Assembly (NCBI RefSeq): GCF_003208055.1 | Contig: NZ_QJUE01000001.1 | Span: 62,001 to 126,000 of the forward strand | Reading direction: 5' to 3' | Length of the DNA stretch: 64,000 nt | Source of the DNA: Prochlorococcus marinus XMU1408 | GTDB lineage: Bacteria > Cyanobacteriota > Cyanobacteriia > PCC-6307 > Cyanobiaceae | Shown here: piece by piece, positions 1 through 8,977 of the stretch | Layout of the letters: each line of letters opens with the position of its first letter | Numbering within the stretch: the first letter of the stretch is position 1 | The notes under the pieces: model-generated | Database searches by the model: none | Seen by the model: the letters and a program-made list of their open reading frames with translations, nothing else | What the model was told of the DNA's origin: nothing | Made by a program: the position numbers and the translations under genes

Positions 1-2
1 AT

Positions 3-518
3 GGTTTAACTGGTTCTAATTCATATATATTAGAAAAATATTTTAATTGGAATGGCATACTAGCTGAACCCTGTATCTCTTGTTATGAGCAATTAAAAGA
101 AAACCGTTCAGTGATTATAGAAACTAAATGTGTATGGAAAATATCAGGAGAAGAAATCATATTTAATGAACCATTTTCACATAAACAAAATTCTACAATA
201 GATAGTATTTCGGATAACAGAAAAAATATTTACAAGGAGGGAAATAGATATAAAGTTAAAACTATTTCATTATTAGATTTATTAGAAAAAAATAATGCAC
301 CAAGATTTATAGATTACTTATCTATAGATACTGAAGGTAGTGAATTTGAAATTCTAAATGTATTTGATTTTAAAAAATATAAATTTAATGTGATTACATG
401 TGAACATAATTTTACCCCTATGCGAGAAAAAATTTATAATTTATTAACAAGTAAAGGTTATCAAAGAAAATTAACAAATATATCAAGAGTTGATGATTGG
501 TATGTTCTTAATGAATAA
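3..518 (+). CDS. FkbM-family SAM methyltransferase, C-terminal part (5' end outside window)
   Basis: The open frame runs in from the left edge (first readable residues GLTGSNSYILEKYFNWNGIL), so the true start lies upstream of the window; the GTG at 111 is internal. It contains the usual FkbM blocks: GSN-YxLEK followed by GILxEP near the edge, then DYLSIDTEGSEFEIL and VITCEHNF. This family transfers a methyl group from S-adenosylmethionine, often to sugars or polyketides, and is common in polysaccharide gene clusters. The substrate cannot be inferred. The glycan-type enzymes that follow fit a surface-decoration role. Confidence 0.85.
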   Translation, partial: GLTGSNSYILEKYFNWNGILAEPCISCYEQLKENRSVIIETKCVWKISGEEIIFNEPFSHKQNSTIDSISDNRKNIYKEGNRYKVKTISLLDLLEKNNAPRFIDYLSIDTEGSEFEILNVFDFKKYKFNVITCEHNFTPMREKIYNLLTSKGYQRKLTNISRVDDWYVLNE

Positions 519-1044
519 GTTTATTTCCAATCATCTCTACGTATTATAAGAGGATAAAAACATTTTACCTAAAAGCAAAAGATAGTTTCCGAAGATAAAG
601 CTAAATCACTTAAAGGCATGCGCTCAATTAGTTTCTAAGATAAAGTCCTGACTAATCAAAGATGAAAAGATTTTTGATTAAAAAATCAATAAAAAAGTAT
701 TTCTATTGCAAAAAAAATAGTATATATATATTGAATTAATTAAATTCTACTTATAGTAAAATTTTATAGAAAAATCATTCTAAAGGAATAATCAAATAGC
801 ATGACCTTTCTCAAATCTAATTACTAACTCAGCTAATTTATATAAAAACTCTCATCAGCAAAATATAAAAGACACTTTTGAGACCTTTCCGAGGCATAAG
901 CGAGTCAAATGCGGGGTGTCACCATTGTGGCATATTAATAAAAATAGCTATTATAGTATTGAAAATTATTCCACTTATACTATTTATATGATTAGATAAA
1001 CATTCTCAAGTAAATACTTCTTATTTCTTTTTATAAAATAAAAA
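519..1044. other. AT-rich intergenic region, no gene seen
   Basis: No open frame has gene-like composition. One less AT-rich patch at about 869-935 begins and ends with the short inverted pair GACAC...GTGTC. It could be a small RNA relic or a decayed gene end, but no fold is strong enough to name. Confidence 0.5.
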
Positions 1045-2661
1045 ATGAAGGAATCTGATAAGAAAGAGCAAGGGAACAAACCTATTAATGAAGTAATCAC
1101 ATTCCCAATTCCATATTCTTTAAGCGGAATTAAAAGTAATAATACTAATAGTAGAAAACTTCCTTCTAAAATTACTAAAGAACAAATCATTAAGCAAGCT
1201 ATTAAATTACAACTACAAGGTAATATTAAGAAAGCATCAAAATACTATCAATATTGTCTTTCTCAAGGATTTAAAGACACAAGAATATTTTGTAATTATG
1301 GCATCATATTAGAGAATCTAGGAAAGTTAAAGGAAGCAGAATTATTATTTCTTAAAGCAATTGAACTGAATCCTAATTCCGCAGAAGCACATTCTAATCT
1401 GGGCATCATATTGAAAGATCTTGGCAACTTAAAAGAAGCAGAATTATCACTTCGTAAGGCAATTAAATTAAATCCTGATTTTGCAATGGCTCATTCCAAT
1501 CTGGGAAACGTATTAAGTGATATCGGCAACTTAAAAGAAGCAGAATTATCACTTCGTAAGGCAATTAAATTAAATCCTGATTTTGCAATGGCTCATTCCA
1601 ATTTGGGAAACGTATTAAGTGATATCGGCAACTTAAAAGAAGCAGAATTATCACTTCGCAAGGCAATTGAATTGAATCCTGATTATGTTGAAGCATCTGC
1701 AAATCTTTCAGTACTTGAACTACTGCGCGGCGACTATAAAAATGGTCTGGAAAATTATGAATTTAGATTTCACCAAAAAAAAACAATTATTCACTCAAAA
1801 CCACAGATTAACAAAGTAGATAATAACAAACTCCCAAAAGATGAAAAGCTATTAATAATTAGTGAGCAAGGGTTAGGAGATACGCTTCAATATATGCGCT
1901 ATATCCCTTATCTTAGAGAGCAAGGTTTTAATGTTTCCTTTTGTGCTCAAGAAAAACTACATTCATTGATCAAAGCATCAAATATTGATCCAAACCCATT
2001 AACACCAGAGCAAGCTAATCAAGTTTCAGAAGGTCAATGGCTCCCTTTATTATCATTACCAAGATATCTAAAAATCAATCCAAAAAATCCCATTAAATCT
2101 CAACCATATATATCTTCAACTGAAGATCTTTATAAGAAATGGGAAGATATTCTATCTAAAGAAAGAAGACCAATTATTGGCATTAATTGGCAAGGCAATC
2201 CCAATGCTGAAAAAACAATATTAAAAGGCCGGTCTTTGCAATTAGAAAAATTCTCTACTCTTGCCAAAAAGAAAACGTTAAAATTACTATCACTTCAAAA
2301 AGGCTTTGGTTCAGAACAATTAGATCATTGCTCATTCAAAAATATGTTTGTTGAATGCCAAGCGAAAGTTGATTCTACTTGGGATTTTCTAGAAAATGCG
2401 GCCATCATAGATAACTGCGATTTAATTATTACCTCTGATACTTCAATTGCGCATTTAGCTGGAGCAATGGGTAAAACAACCTGGATACTCCTTAAGCATG
2501 TGCCTGAATGGAGATGGGGCACTGAAGGAGAAAGTACATTTTGGTATCCCTCGATGAGATTATTCCGACAAAAGCAAAGACATGACTGGCAAGAAGTGAT
2601 GGAAAGAGTATCGAACAAATTTGAAGAAGAACTGAAAAAAAATATGAATTGGTCTAAATAA
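1045..2661 (+). CDS. TPR protein with C-terminal glycosyltransferase (GT9/GT41-like) domain
   Basis: 538 residues. Residues 1-65 form a header shared with three later genes (a VPxS-type motif, then an IIKQA...QGNIKKASKYY helix pair). Residues about 70-235 are four to five TPR units of 34 residues with the NPxxAEAHSNLG signature. Residues about 265-530 resemble the ADP-heptose / O-GlcNAc transferase fold: ISEQGLGDTLQYMRY near 272, GINWQGNP, and ITSDTSIAHLAGAMG near 461, where the last usually binds the sugar nucleotide. It is probably a cytoplasmic transferase whose TPRs hold a protein or glycan acceptor. No Shine-Dalgarno is visible upstream; the ATG is the first start that gives the full shared header. 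Confidence 0.8.
   Translation: MKESDKKEQGNKPINEVITFPIPYSLSGIKSNNTNSRKLPSKITKEQIIKQAIKLQLQGNIKKASKYYQYCLSQGFKDTRIFCNYGIILENLGKLKEAELLFLKAIELNPNSAEAHSNLGIILKDLGNLKEAELSLRKAIKLNPDFAMAHSNLGNVLSDIGNLKEAELSLRKAIKLNPDFAMAHSNLGNVLSDIGNLKEAELSLRKAIELNPDYVEASANLSVLELLRGDYKNGLENYEFRFHQKKTIIHSKPQINKVDNNKLPKDEKLLIISEQGLGDTLQYMRYIPYLREQGFNVSFCAQEKLHSLIKASNIDPNPLTPEQANQVSEGQWLPLLSLPRYLKINPKNPIKSQPYISSTEDLYKKWEDILSKERRPIIGINWQGNPNAEKTILKGRSLQLEKFSTLAKKKTLKLLSLQKGFGSEQLDHCSFKNMFVECQAKVDSTWDFLENAAIIDNCDLIITSDTSIAHLAGAMGKTTWILLKHVPEWRWGTEGESTFWYPSMRLFRQKQRHDWQEVMERVSNKFEEELKKNMNWSK
1417..1722 (+). repeat. Tandem 102-bp TPR-encoding repeat, three near-identical copies
   Basis: Copies start at 1417, 1519 and 1621. 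The second and third differ by only a few bases, far less than neighbouring TPR units, so the array expanded recently by duplication or gene conversion. The gene at 5703 has the same kind of 102-bp array at 5961, 6063 and 6165. Confidence 0.9.
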
Positions 2662-3081
2662 CAAGTTCTTTAAAATATTTAAATATGAATTTTTAGTAGT
2701 GAATAATCAAAGCCAGAAGAAAATCATATGTCATCGAATTTTCTATATTGACATTATCTGAGTTATCTATAGAAGGGACATTTTAAATCTATAACTATTT
2801 TTAGTAGTGATAACTATATATACTAAATATTTCTTATCAGATATAAACTTTATAAACATAGTCGAGCAATTTATATCTTTAATATTGAAATATATAACAA
2901 ATAAAAAATTTTACGAATACTTAACCGTTGTGATTTTCAAGAAAAAATTACAAAAATAACTACATATATAGTTTTAAAAGCTAAAAAATGTAACGTAATT
3001 AACAGTGAAATAAGGTATATTTGTGAATTTAATTACTAAAGATTAGTTGAGAAAAGAAAATAAGGATGTTACTAGTTAAAC
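2662..3081. other. AT-rich intergenic region with two TTTTAGTAGT boxes
   Basis: No credible open frame. The decamer TTTTAGTAGT occurs at 2691 and 2799; the second is flanked by direct repeats of ATAACTAT. The same decamer recurs at 9241 and 23891. Function unknown. Confidence 0.5.
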
Positions 3082-3804
3082 TTAACTCATGTTAAGGGAT
3101 GCCTTAGTTTCATCTACAAAATGAATCTCAAGTTCATTACTAAAAATGTCCGTGCCATTAGAGGGAACAACAAGAGGTAAATCTCTATAAGTAAGCAAAC
3201 AATTTTTCATATTTAATTCCTTCAATGAAAAATTTCCATCATGCTGTCCACCTTCAGCCTTAAATTCTCCTGCCTCTGTTCTCGACCAAATAATAAACCA
3301 ATCAAGTTTTTCCAATGTTTCTAGTTTTGCCTCATTCCAATTGTGATAGTCATCAGAGTCAAAAAGCTCCATTACCGATGTCTCTACACTCTCACCATCA
3401 ACTTCAATTCCTCCTTCATCCAAATGTATTTTATATTCCTCTGCTCCGTCCTCTTCAAGAAGAACTTCATGATTAAAAGTTTTCTGGGCGAGTGCCAACA
3501 TCTCTTCTTTTCTATCATCAAGAATCTTGCTGATGACCATATCCTCATCCCAGTAACGCTCATCAATTACGTATCTTAATGAACCAAATCTTTCGGCAAG
3601 TGCCTTATTAGCAGCATCTTTAGCAATCTTCGCTGCCTTTTCACTGTCTTCATCAAGTTCCTGTTTAAAGCGTTTTAAATCACTTGCTAGTACATCCATT
3701 TGTTTGTAAAACTCGCCATAGTATTTGCCTGTCCTCGTTTTTGCAGTTGAGTAAAACACTTTGATGTATTGAATATCCCCGTTGTAAGTAACTTCAAATG
3801 ACAT
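3082..3804 (-). CDS. Hypothetical acidic protein
   Basis: 240 residues, family not recognised. It is soluble and acidic, with a Lys/Ala/Glu-rich helical stretch (about residues 40-75, possibly coiled coil) followed by a mixed C-terminal half with many Trp and Asp. There is no signal peptide or membrane segment. It is transcribed against the TPR genes on both sides and has no evident operon partner. The reading frame is clearly protein-coding in composition. Confidence 0.7.
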   Translation of the reverse strand: MSFEVTYNGDIQYIKVFYSTAKTRTGKYYGEFYKQMDVLASDLKRFKQELDEDSEKAAKIAKDAANKALAERFGSLRYVIDERYWDEDMVISKILDDRKEEMLALAQKTFNHEVLLEEDGAEEYKIHLDEGGIEVDGESVETSVMELFDSDDYHNWNEAKLETLEKLDWFIIWSRTEAGEFKAEGGQHDGNFSLKELNMKNCLLTYRDLPLVVPSNGTDIFSNELEIHFVDETKASLNMS

Positions 3805-3964
3805 TGGATCGAACTATCTCTTATTAAAATAATCACGCCTTTTTCAAACCCTCGCCACAATTGATTGGCTTAGTTGAAGACAAAGTTCAAACAAAAAAAT
3901 CGAAGATAAGAGATCTTTCTAAAGACCGCCATTTATCGCATTAACACTTGATCAGGAATTAAAT

Positions 3965-4140
3965 ACCTTAGGGTTTTTATCATATATATTTTTATTCAAA
4001 GGAGTAGAAAGAAATTAAGAATCAAAGCACTATCAAAAAGAAAAAAAACATTGACTCTAAGTAGGAATCTTATAACTCCTTTTATAAACAGAGAACACCT
4101 CTCATGGAATCTCTATATATCGAATAACCAGGCCATACAT
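3965..4140 (+). promoter_or_regulatory. Cassette leader (degenerate copy) before the 4.2-kb peptide gene
   Basis: It begins CTTAGGGTTTTTAT and continues with AAAGGAGTAGAAAG and AATCAAAGCACTAT, matching the leaders at 12178 and 14448. It then carries the CATTGACTCTAAG segment also found at 14312. TTAGGGTTTTTA followed by TATAxAT about 6 nt later looks like an upstream box plus a -10 element, so this is probably a promoter with a long 5' leader. Inference from alignment of four copies. Confidence 0.55.
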
Positions 4141-4181
4141 GATAATCAGGGGCTTTATTTACATCTATGGGAGGTAAAATC

Positions 4182-4340
4182 ATGACTTGTGGTAATCCTT
4201 TTAAATACGCAATTGAAAATTTCAAGCAAACATTTTCTAAATCTTTTGGAGTTCCCAGCCAAGGAAACGATTGGTGTGATTTTGTTTCTAACGATGATAC
4301 TGATTTTGATAATGAGTGCTTGCAGTTTGACAACGGCTAG
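4182..4340 (+). CDS. Cassette peptide, truncated paralogue of the 12.3 and 14.5-kb peptides
   Basis: 52 residues beginning MTCGNPFKYAIENFKQTF, with the family core GVPxQGNDWCD and NECLQF. RBS GGGAGG lies 8 nt before the ATG. Compared with paralogues ending FGNCSMDY, this copy reads FDNG then TAG: a nonsense change four codons early, with the old MDY codons still readable after it. The family is unknown to me; three Cys and a DW motif are conserved. The partner membrane-peptide gene that follows the 14.5-kb copy is absent here, removed by a deletion that joins its last codons to the MDY codons. Confidence 0.65.
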   Translation: MTCGNPFKYAIENFKQTFSKSFGVPSQGNDWCDFVSNDDTDFDNECLQFDNG

Positions 4341-4453
4341 ATGGACTATTGAGGTATAAAAAATGATTTTTCAATAATTCAAAGATTATGGGGCCATTAG
4401 TAAAACAGGTGTTTCCTCTCATGCTTCTCGAGTTCAGATAAGCTAAAAATTAT

Positions 4454-4565
4454 TTAGGAGTCACAGCACTTCCGTAGATCCAAGTTAGAAGCTCAAGGAT
4501 AAAAAATTCAGTTTGGCAAGTGCTGGACTCAAAGGGGGCGATCAAAATCTCGCCCCCTTCTTTAT
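4454..4565 (+). terminator. Cassette 3' module with strong GC-rich terminator hairpin
   Basis: It starts at AGGAGTCACAGCACTT and ends with GGGGGCGATCAAAATCTCGC plus CCCC and TTC: an 8-bp near-perfect GC stem followed by T-rich sequence. The AGTCACAGCACTT...AAGTGCTGGACTC arms form an outer imperfect hairpin. The same module is at 14996-15106 and, inverted and internally deleted, at 14064-14155. Confidence 0.75.
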
Positions 4566-4569
4566 TGCA

Positions 4570-4740
4570 TTAGGTTTTCCAATAGTCATCCCATTCTTCC
4601 TTTAATGCATCCATCGATAAAGAGTTATAAAAACCTTTCCATTTCTTTGCTGAGTTGGAATCGGTTGCACTCAATGAAACCATTAAATCTATGGCTTTTT
4701 CCTTGGTAAATAATGTTCCATTATTTGATTGGAAAAACAT
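4570..4740 (-). CDS. Small hypothetical protein downstream of the K+ channel
   Basis: 56 residues beginning MFFQSNNGTLFTKEKAIDLM and ending DDYWKT. It starts 2 nt after the channel stop codon, so it is almost certainly cotranscribed with it. Soluble, no recognised domain. Its convergent partner is the cassette terminator at 4454, which may serve both directions. Confidence 0.6.
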   Translation of the reverse strand: MFFQSNNGTLFTKEKAIDLMVSLSATDSNSAKKWKGFYNSLSMDALKEEWDDYWKT

Positions 4741-4742
4741 TT

Positions 4743-5519
4743 TTATAAAGTATCCCCAGGAAACTGAGTGTCATTTTTTACACCAATGGATTCGCTAAAT
4801 CCTGAGGCAAGTATTCCAGTAGGTATTGCTATCGCAGCAATGCCCATAAGAGAAGTTATCGATGCAATTGTTTTCCCAACCGCTGTAACTGGTATTGAAT
4901 CACCATAACCGACAGCACTAACAGTTGTAATTGACCACCAGAGACATCTTGGAATTGACCCTAATAATTCTGGTTGAATAGATGATTCAGTAAGATACAT
5001 ACAAGTACTACTAATCAACAAAAGTAACACTGTATAAAAAGTCGATATTTGTAGCTCTTGACTTTTTGATCGAAGTGCATAATTGAAATGAAAGATGCTT
5101 TGCTTAAATTTTTCACTTCTACCGATTTTCAATATTCTTAAGAGACGAATAACTCTAAGAATTTTTAATTCTGCTCGAACACCTATAAACGATGGAATGA
5201 TTGCAATGACATCAATAATTGCCATAGGTGAGAGCATATAACGCAAAACCCCGTTCAAACCTTTTCCAAATTTCTTATCTAGAGGTGCGACCCATAAACG
5301 ACAACAATATTCAACACAAAATAAAGCACCAATAATCCAGTCCAAAAAATCTATCTGATCACCAAACTGATAATCAATTGAATTTTCAGTAACGATAACT
5401 GCAAAAAAAATCGAGATAAATATAGTAATTCCACAAGTTTTATTAAATATAGAAGTTCTTCCACCTGGCGTGCGATTAATTACCTGCTCATAAATTCTTA
5501 GACGTAATTCATTCATCAT
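4743..5519 (-). CDS. Voltage-gated-type potassium channel
   Basis: 258 residues with six hydrophobic segments. An S4-like helix (RVIRLLRILKIGR, residues about 122-134) carries Arg/Lys at every third position. A pore loop with selectivity filter TVSAVGYGD (199-207) is followed by a long S6. The TxGYGD filter specifies K+ over Na+. The length matches bacterial six-TM Kv channels without a regulatory C-terminal domain; the short tail ends soon after S6. It probably sets membrane potential or K+ balance. The first Met is doubled (MMNEL); either could start. Confidence 0.9.
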   Translation of the reverse strand: MMNELRLRIYEQVINRTPGGRTSIFNKTCGITIFISIFFAVIVTENSIDYQFGDQIDFLDWIIGALFCVEYCCRLWVAPLDKKFGKGLNGVLRYMLSPMAIIDVIAIIPSFIGVRAELKILRVIRLLRILKIGRSEKFKQSIFHFNYALRSKSQELQISTFYTVLLLLISSTCMYLTESSIQPELLGSIPRCLWWSITTVSAVGYGDSIPVTAVGKTIASITSLMGIAAIAIPTGILASGFSESIGVKNDTQFPGDTL

Positions 5520-5702
5520 TGGCTAATGAGTAAATAGAGTTGTTTACAAGTTAGGCATTCTTGATGAATTGTCTTCTAAATCCTTGATGACCCAAAAGAA
5601 AATTAATAGGCAAAATATATATTACGTATAGTTCTATAAATTTATGGCTAAAATAGTTTAAAATCGATTTAATAGGTAGTTCAGACGAGGATCAACGAAT
5701 CC

Positions 5703-6962
5703 GTGAATAAAGAACAAAGAAAGGAGAAAATAGATAAAGAAAAAATCTTCACAGTTCCATTTTCCTTAAAAGAAGTTAAAGAAAATATCACTATTTCTGC
5801 TAATAATCCTGACAAGCCTTCTAAAGAAAAAATAATTAATCAAGCATTTATGTTTCACGCACAAGGAAATATTTCAGAAGCAGCAAAATATTATAAAAAT
5901 TTCATCAATCAAGGATTCAAAGATCACAGAGTTTTTTCTAATTATGGAGTCATTTTGAAAAATCTTGGCAAATTGCAAGACGCTAAAATCGCATATCAGA
6001 AAGCAATTGAACTAAATCCTCATTTCGCAGAGGCACATTCCAATCTAAGCCTCATATTTAGAGATCTTGGCAAATTGCAAGACGCTGAAATCGCCATTCG
6101 CAAAGCAATTGAACTAAATCCTCATTTCGCAGAGGCACATTCCAATCTAAGCCTCATATTTAGAGATCTTGGCAAATTGCAAGACGCTGAAATCGCCATT
6201 CGTAAAGCAATTAAACTAAATCCTAATTGCGCATCCTCATACAAAGACCTAGGTATCTGTCAATATCTTATTGGAGATATTGACTCAGCATTCAATTCCA
6301 TATTAAAAGCAAATTCCATTGACCCTGAAGAGTTAGGTAACAAAATATTATTACGTATTTTTCATAAAGAAAAAGATACTAAAAATAGTGACCTACAAAC
6401 AAATCAAAAAAACTTGAGTCTTCCTGAAACAACTTTGAACTCAAATCCCCTAATTTTGCATATGCCAATAGAAGTAGAACTTATTAATAGCTTATATAAA
6501 ATAAAAGCTAGAGATCAAGAGAAATATCAGGCTCCAACTTATGGAGATGCCAAAGGTTCAGATTACAAATTATTTGAAATAAATGATTCAATTATAAAAA
6601 TTACAGAAGAAAAATTAATTAGTATCGCTAAAGATTCGGTTAAATCAGATATCTTCATAAGCGAGTCTTTCTTTACAATATTTAGATCAGGAGGTGGATT
6701 AAAAAGTCACGATCATTTGAACAAATTAGATAAGGTAAAAGGCTTAAATTTAGCAAATAAAAAGTATTCGTTAGTATATTATGTATCTGTAGGCGATCAA
6801 GATTGTGACGAACCAGGGATTTTAAAACTCAAAAATCCAAATCAAGAAATTCTTCCCAATAATGGATTAATAGTTATTTTCCCAGCAAGAAGAAAACACT
6901 CTGTATTTTATAAAGGCAATAAAGATAGAATCATTATTGGAGTAAATTTTTATAGACTCTAG
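5703..6962 (+). CDS. TPR protein with C-terminal 2OG-Fe(II) oxygenase-like domain
   Basis: 419 residues, GTG start preceded by CGAGGA. It has the shared header (FTVPFS... then IINQAFMFHAQGNISEAAKYY and FKDHRVFSNYG). TPR units span about 75-210. The C-terminal domain (about 250-419) has SESFFTIFRSGGGLKSHDH near 319-337, supplying an HxD-like metal pair, and RKHSVFY near 395 with a distal His and the nearby KDRIIIGVNF, as in the putative 2OG-Fe(II) oxygenase family fused to TPRs. Expected reaction: Fe/2-oxoglutarate-dependent hydroxylation of a protein or small molecule held by the TPRs. Substrate unknown. Confidence 0.75.
   Translation: MNKEQRKEKIDKEKIFTVPFSLKEVKENITISANNPDKPSKEKIINQAFMFHAQGNISEAAKYYKNFINQGFKDHRVFSNYGVILKNLGKLQDAKIAYQKAIELNPHFAEAHSNLSLIFRDLGKLQDAEIAIRKAIELNPHFAEAHSNLSLIFRDLGKLQDAEIAIRKAIKLNPNCASSYKDLGICQYLIGDIDSAFNSILKANSIDPEELGNKILLRIFHKEKDTKNSDLQTNQKNLSLPETTLNSNPLILHMPIEVELINSLYKIKARDQEKYQAPTYGDAKGSDYKLFEINDSIIKITEEKLISIAKDSVKSDIFISESFFTIFRSGGGLKSHDHLNKLDKVKGLNLANKKYSLVYYVSVGDQDCDEPGILKLKNPNQEILPNNGLIVIFPARRKHSVFYKGNKDRIIIGVNFYRL
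5961..6266 (+). repeat. Tandem 102-bp TPR-encoding repeat in the oxygenase gene
   Basis: Three units begin at 5961, 6063 and 6165, each at the codons for DLGKLQDA. Units two and three are almost identical at the DNA level, including silent positions. Confidence 0.9.
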
Positions 6963-7012
6963 TAAGACTAAAAGATTAGAGTAATCAGTAAGTTAATTTA
7001 AACAGAGGAATA

Positions 7013-8767
7013 ATGATCAAGAAACCTGGTCAAGAAAAGAAAAGAAATAAGAAAAAAAATGAAATAAAAATCTTCAACGTTCCATTTGATTCAGGAGAAA
7101 TCATAAAGAATAGTACTATTAATACGAATACTCCATCTAACAACTACAAAGAAAAAATAATTAATCAAGCTTTTAACTTTCATGCTCAAGGTAATATTTC
7201 AGAAGCAGAAAAATATTATAAAAAGATTATAAATAAAGGTTTAATAGATTATAGAGTATTTTCTAATTATGGAATCATATTAAAAAATCAGGGCAAATTA
7301 AAAGAGGCAGAGCTATTGACTCGCAAAGCAATTAAACTTAAAACTAATTACGCAGAAGCATATTCAAATTTAGGGAATATTTTGAGAGATCTTAGAAAAT
7401 CAAAAGAGGCAGAACTATCGACTCGTAAAGCAATTGAACTCAATCCTAATTTCGCGGATGCTCATCTAAATCTAGGCAATATATTAAGAGATCTTGGCAA
7501 ATTAAAAGAGGCAGAACTATCGACTCGTAAAGCAATTGAACTTAAGCATGATTTCGCAAAAGCACATTGCAATCTTGGAATCATTTTAAAAGATCTTGGA
7601 AAATTAAAAGAAGCAGAACTATCAACTCTTAAAGCAATTGAACTTAAAACTAATTACGCAGAAGCATATTCAAATCTAGGAAATATATTGAAAGATCTTG
7701 GTAAATTAAAAGAGGCAGAACTATCAACTCGTAAAGCAATTGAACTTAATGCTGATGATGCAAAAGCATACTATTTACTATCTTTACTTGAATATTCTAA
7801 TGAAAATAAAAGATGGCAGAATCAACTCTTTTCTAAAGATATCTTAAAAAATAAATTAGAAAAAGATCAAATTGATATTTACTTTGCAAGAGCAAATATT
7901 CTTCATAAGGAAAAAAATTATGAAGAAAGTTCTAAATACCTTGAATTAGCAAATAAGCTTAAATTAAATTTTAATCCATCTAACTCGGATAATTTTATCA
8001 ATAAATCTAAAAAATTGCTTATTGAATCTTATAAAAAAGAAATTACGAAAAAAGAATACAAAAGTTCTTCTGAGAGTATTTTTATTGTTGGTATGTTTAG
8101 AAGTGGTTCTACATTATTGGAATCAATCCTTAGTATGAGTAATAATGTATATGATCTAGGTGAAGTTAATATTCTAGAAGAATCATTCCTTCAGTGGAAT
8201 AAATCCAAACAAGAAACAAATCTTGCTAAATTATATGATGAAAAAGTAAATAATAAGACTAAATTGAATATCACAACTAATAAATGGTTATATAACTATC
8301 AATACGCAGGTATTATTGCCCGGCATATACCAAATGCAAAAATTATTCACTGCCATCGACATCCTCTAGATAATATTCTTTCAATTTATCGAGCACATTT
8401 TTCTAGTGGAAGTGAATTTTCTTCCTCCATAATTGATTGCACAAGAGTTTATTTAGATCAAGAGGAAATAATGAGTAAATATAAGAATAGATTTAGATCA
8501 AAAATATATGACTTAAATTATGACTCATTAGTCAGAAATCCTAATCAAGAAATTAAATCTTTAATCTCTTGGTTAGATTGGAAGTGGGACAAAACATATC
8601 TAACACCTCATCTAAATCCACGCTCAGTTTTAACAGCAAGCAATGTTCAAGTTCGTTCCCCAATCAATGCAAAATCAATTGGTGGATGGAAGAACTATAA
8701 AGATATGCTTAAACCTGCCATTGAAATCCTTACTCAAATAGATAGATATCAAGACTTGGTTGCATAA
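7013..8767 (+). CDS. TPR protein with C-terminal sulfotransferase domain
   Basis: 584 residues, ATG with AGAGGA upstream, 50 nt after the oxygenase gene, so probably the same transcript. Header (IFNVPFDSGE, IINQAFNFHAQGNISEAEKYY) and about six TPR units precede a domain from about 355 to 580. It has the PAPS-type 5'-phosphosulfate loop FRSGSTLLE (about 363-371) and the 3'-phosphate-binding block HRHPLDNILSIYR (about 447-459), both hallmarks of sulfotransferases. Expected role: transfer of sulfate from PAPS to a Tyr or glycan hydroxyl. No partner PAPS-synthesis gene is in the window. Confidence 0.85.
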   Translation: MIKKPGQEKKRNKKKNEIKIFNVPFDSGEIIKNSTINTNTPSNNYKEKIINQAFNFHAQGNISEAEKYYKKIINKGLIDYRVFSNYGIILKNQGKLKEAELLTRKAIKLKTNYAEAYSNLGNILRDLRKSKEAELSTRKAIELNPNFADAHLNLGNILRDLGKLKEAELSTRKAIELKHDFAKAHCNLGIILKDLGKLKEAELSTLKAIELKTNYAEAYSNLGNILKDLGKLKEAELSTRKAIELNADDAKAYYLLSLLEYSNENKRWQNQLFSKDILKNKLEKDQIDIYFARANILHKEKNYEESSKYLELANKLKLNFNPSNSDNFINKSKKLLIESYKKEITKKEYKSSSESIFIVGMFRSGSTLLESILSMSNNVYDLGEVNILEESFLQWNKSKQETNLAKLYDEKVNNKTKLNITTNKWLYNYQYAGIIARHIPNAKIIHCHRHPLDNILSIYRAHFSSGSEFSSSIIDCTRVYLDQEEIMSKYKNRFRSKIYDLNYDSLVRNPNQEIKSLISWLDWKWDKTYLTPHLNPRSVLTASNVQVRSPINAKSIGGWKNYKDMLKPAIEILTQIDRYQDLVA

Positions 8768-8817
8768 ATTTGCATTGTGTTAGTAACAAAAAGATCGTAT
8801 TGGAGTAGAAAAGAATT

Positions 8818-8891
8818 AACAGAACAACCCCTCACACAATAGTTCTGTTGCTAAAAGGCACTCGACTTAGCTTAAGTATGGTGCCTTTTTA
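8818..8891 (+). ncRNA. Yfr1-like small RNA, copy A (CCCCTCACAC loop)
   Basis: Hairpin 1 is ACAGAAC / GTTCTGT with loop AACCCCTCACACAATA. A terminator follows: AAGGCAC...GTGCCTT then TTTT. The loop holds the Yfr1-type motif (canonical ACUCCUCACAC) with one base changed. A TTGGAGTAGAAAAG box precedes it, as in copy B. Yfr1 is a cyanobacterial trans-acting sRNA; here the motif is in a loop rather than between two stems, so this is a relative or mimic, not the standard single-copy Yfr1. Confidence 0.6.
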
Positions 8892-8977
8892 AAGTTTAAT
8901 TTTATAGAATTGACACATGTGACAGTTGGAAAACTCAAATACCCATCATTCCCATAGCAATAAGTTTAATTAAATTT

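Noticed and set aside
869-935. Possible tRNA-like or RNA segment with GACAC...GTGTC ends
   Set aside because: No cloverleaf, no T-arm and no terminator; too weak to call.
4082-4333. 83-residue minus-strand frame over the 4.2-kb peptide gene
   Set aside because: Shadow of the plus-strand peptide, which has paralogues and an RBS.
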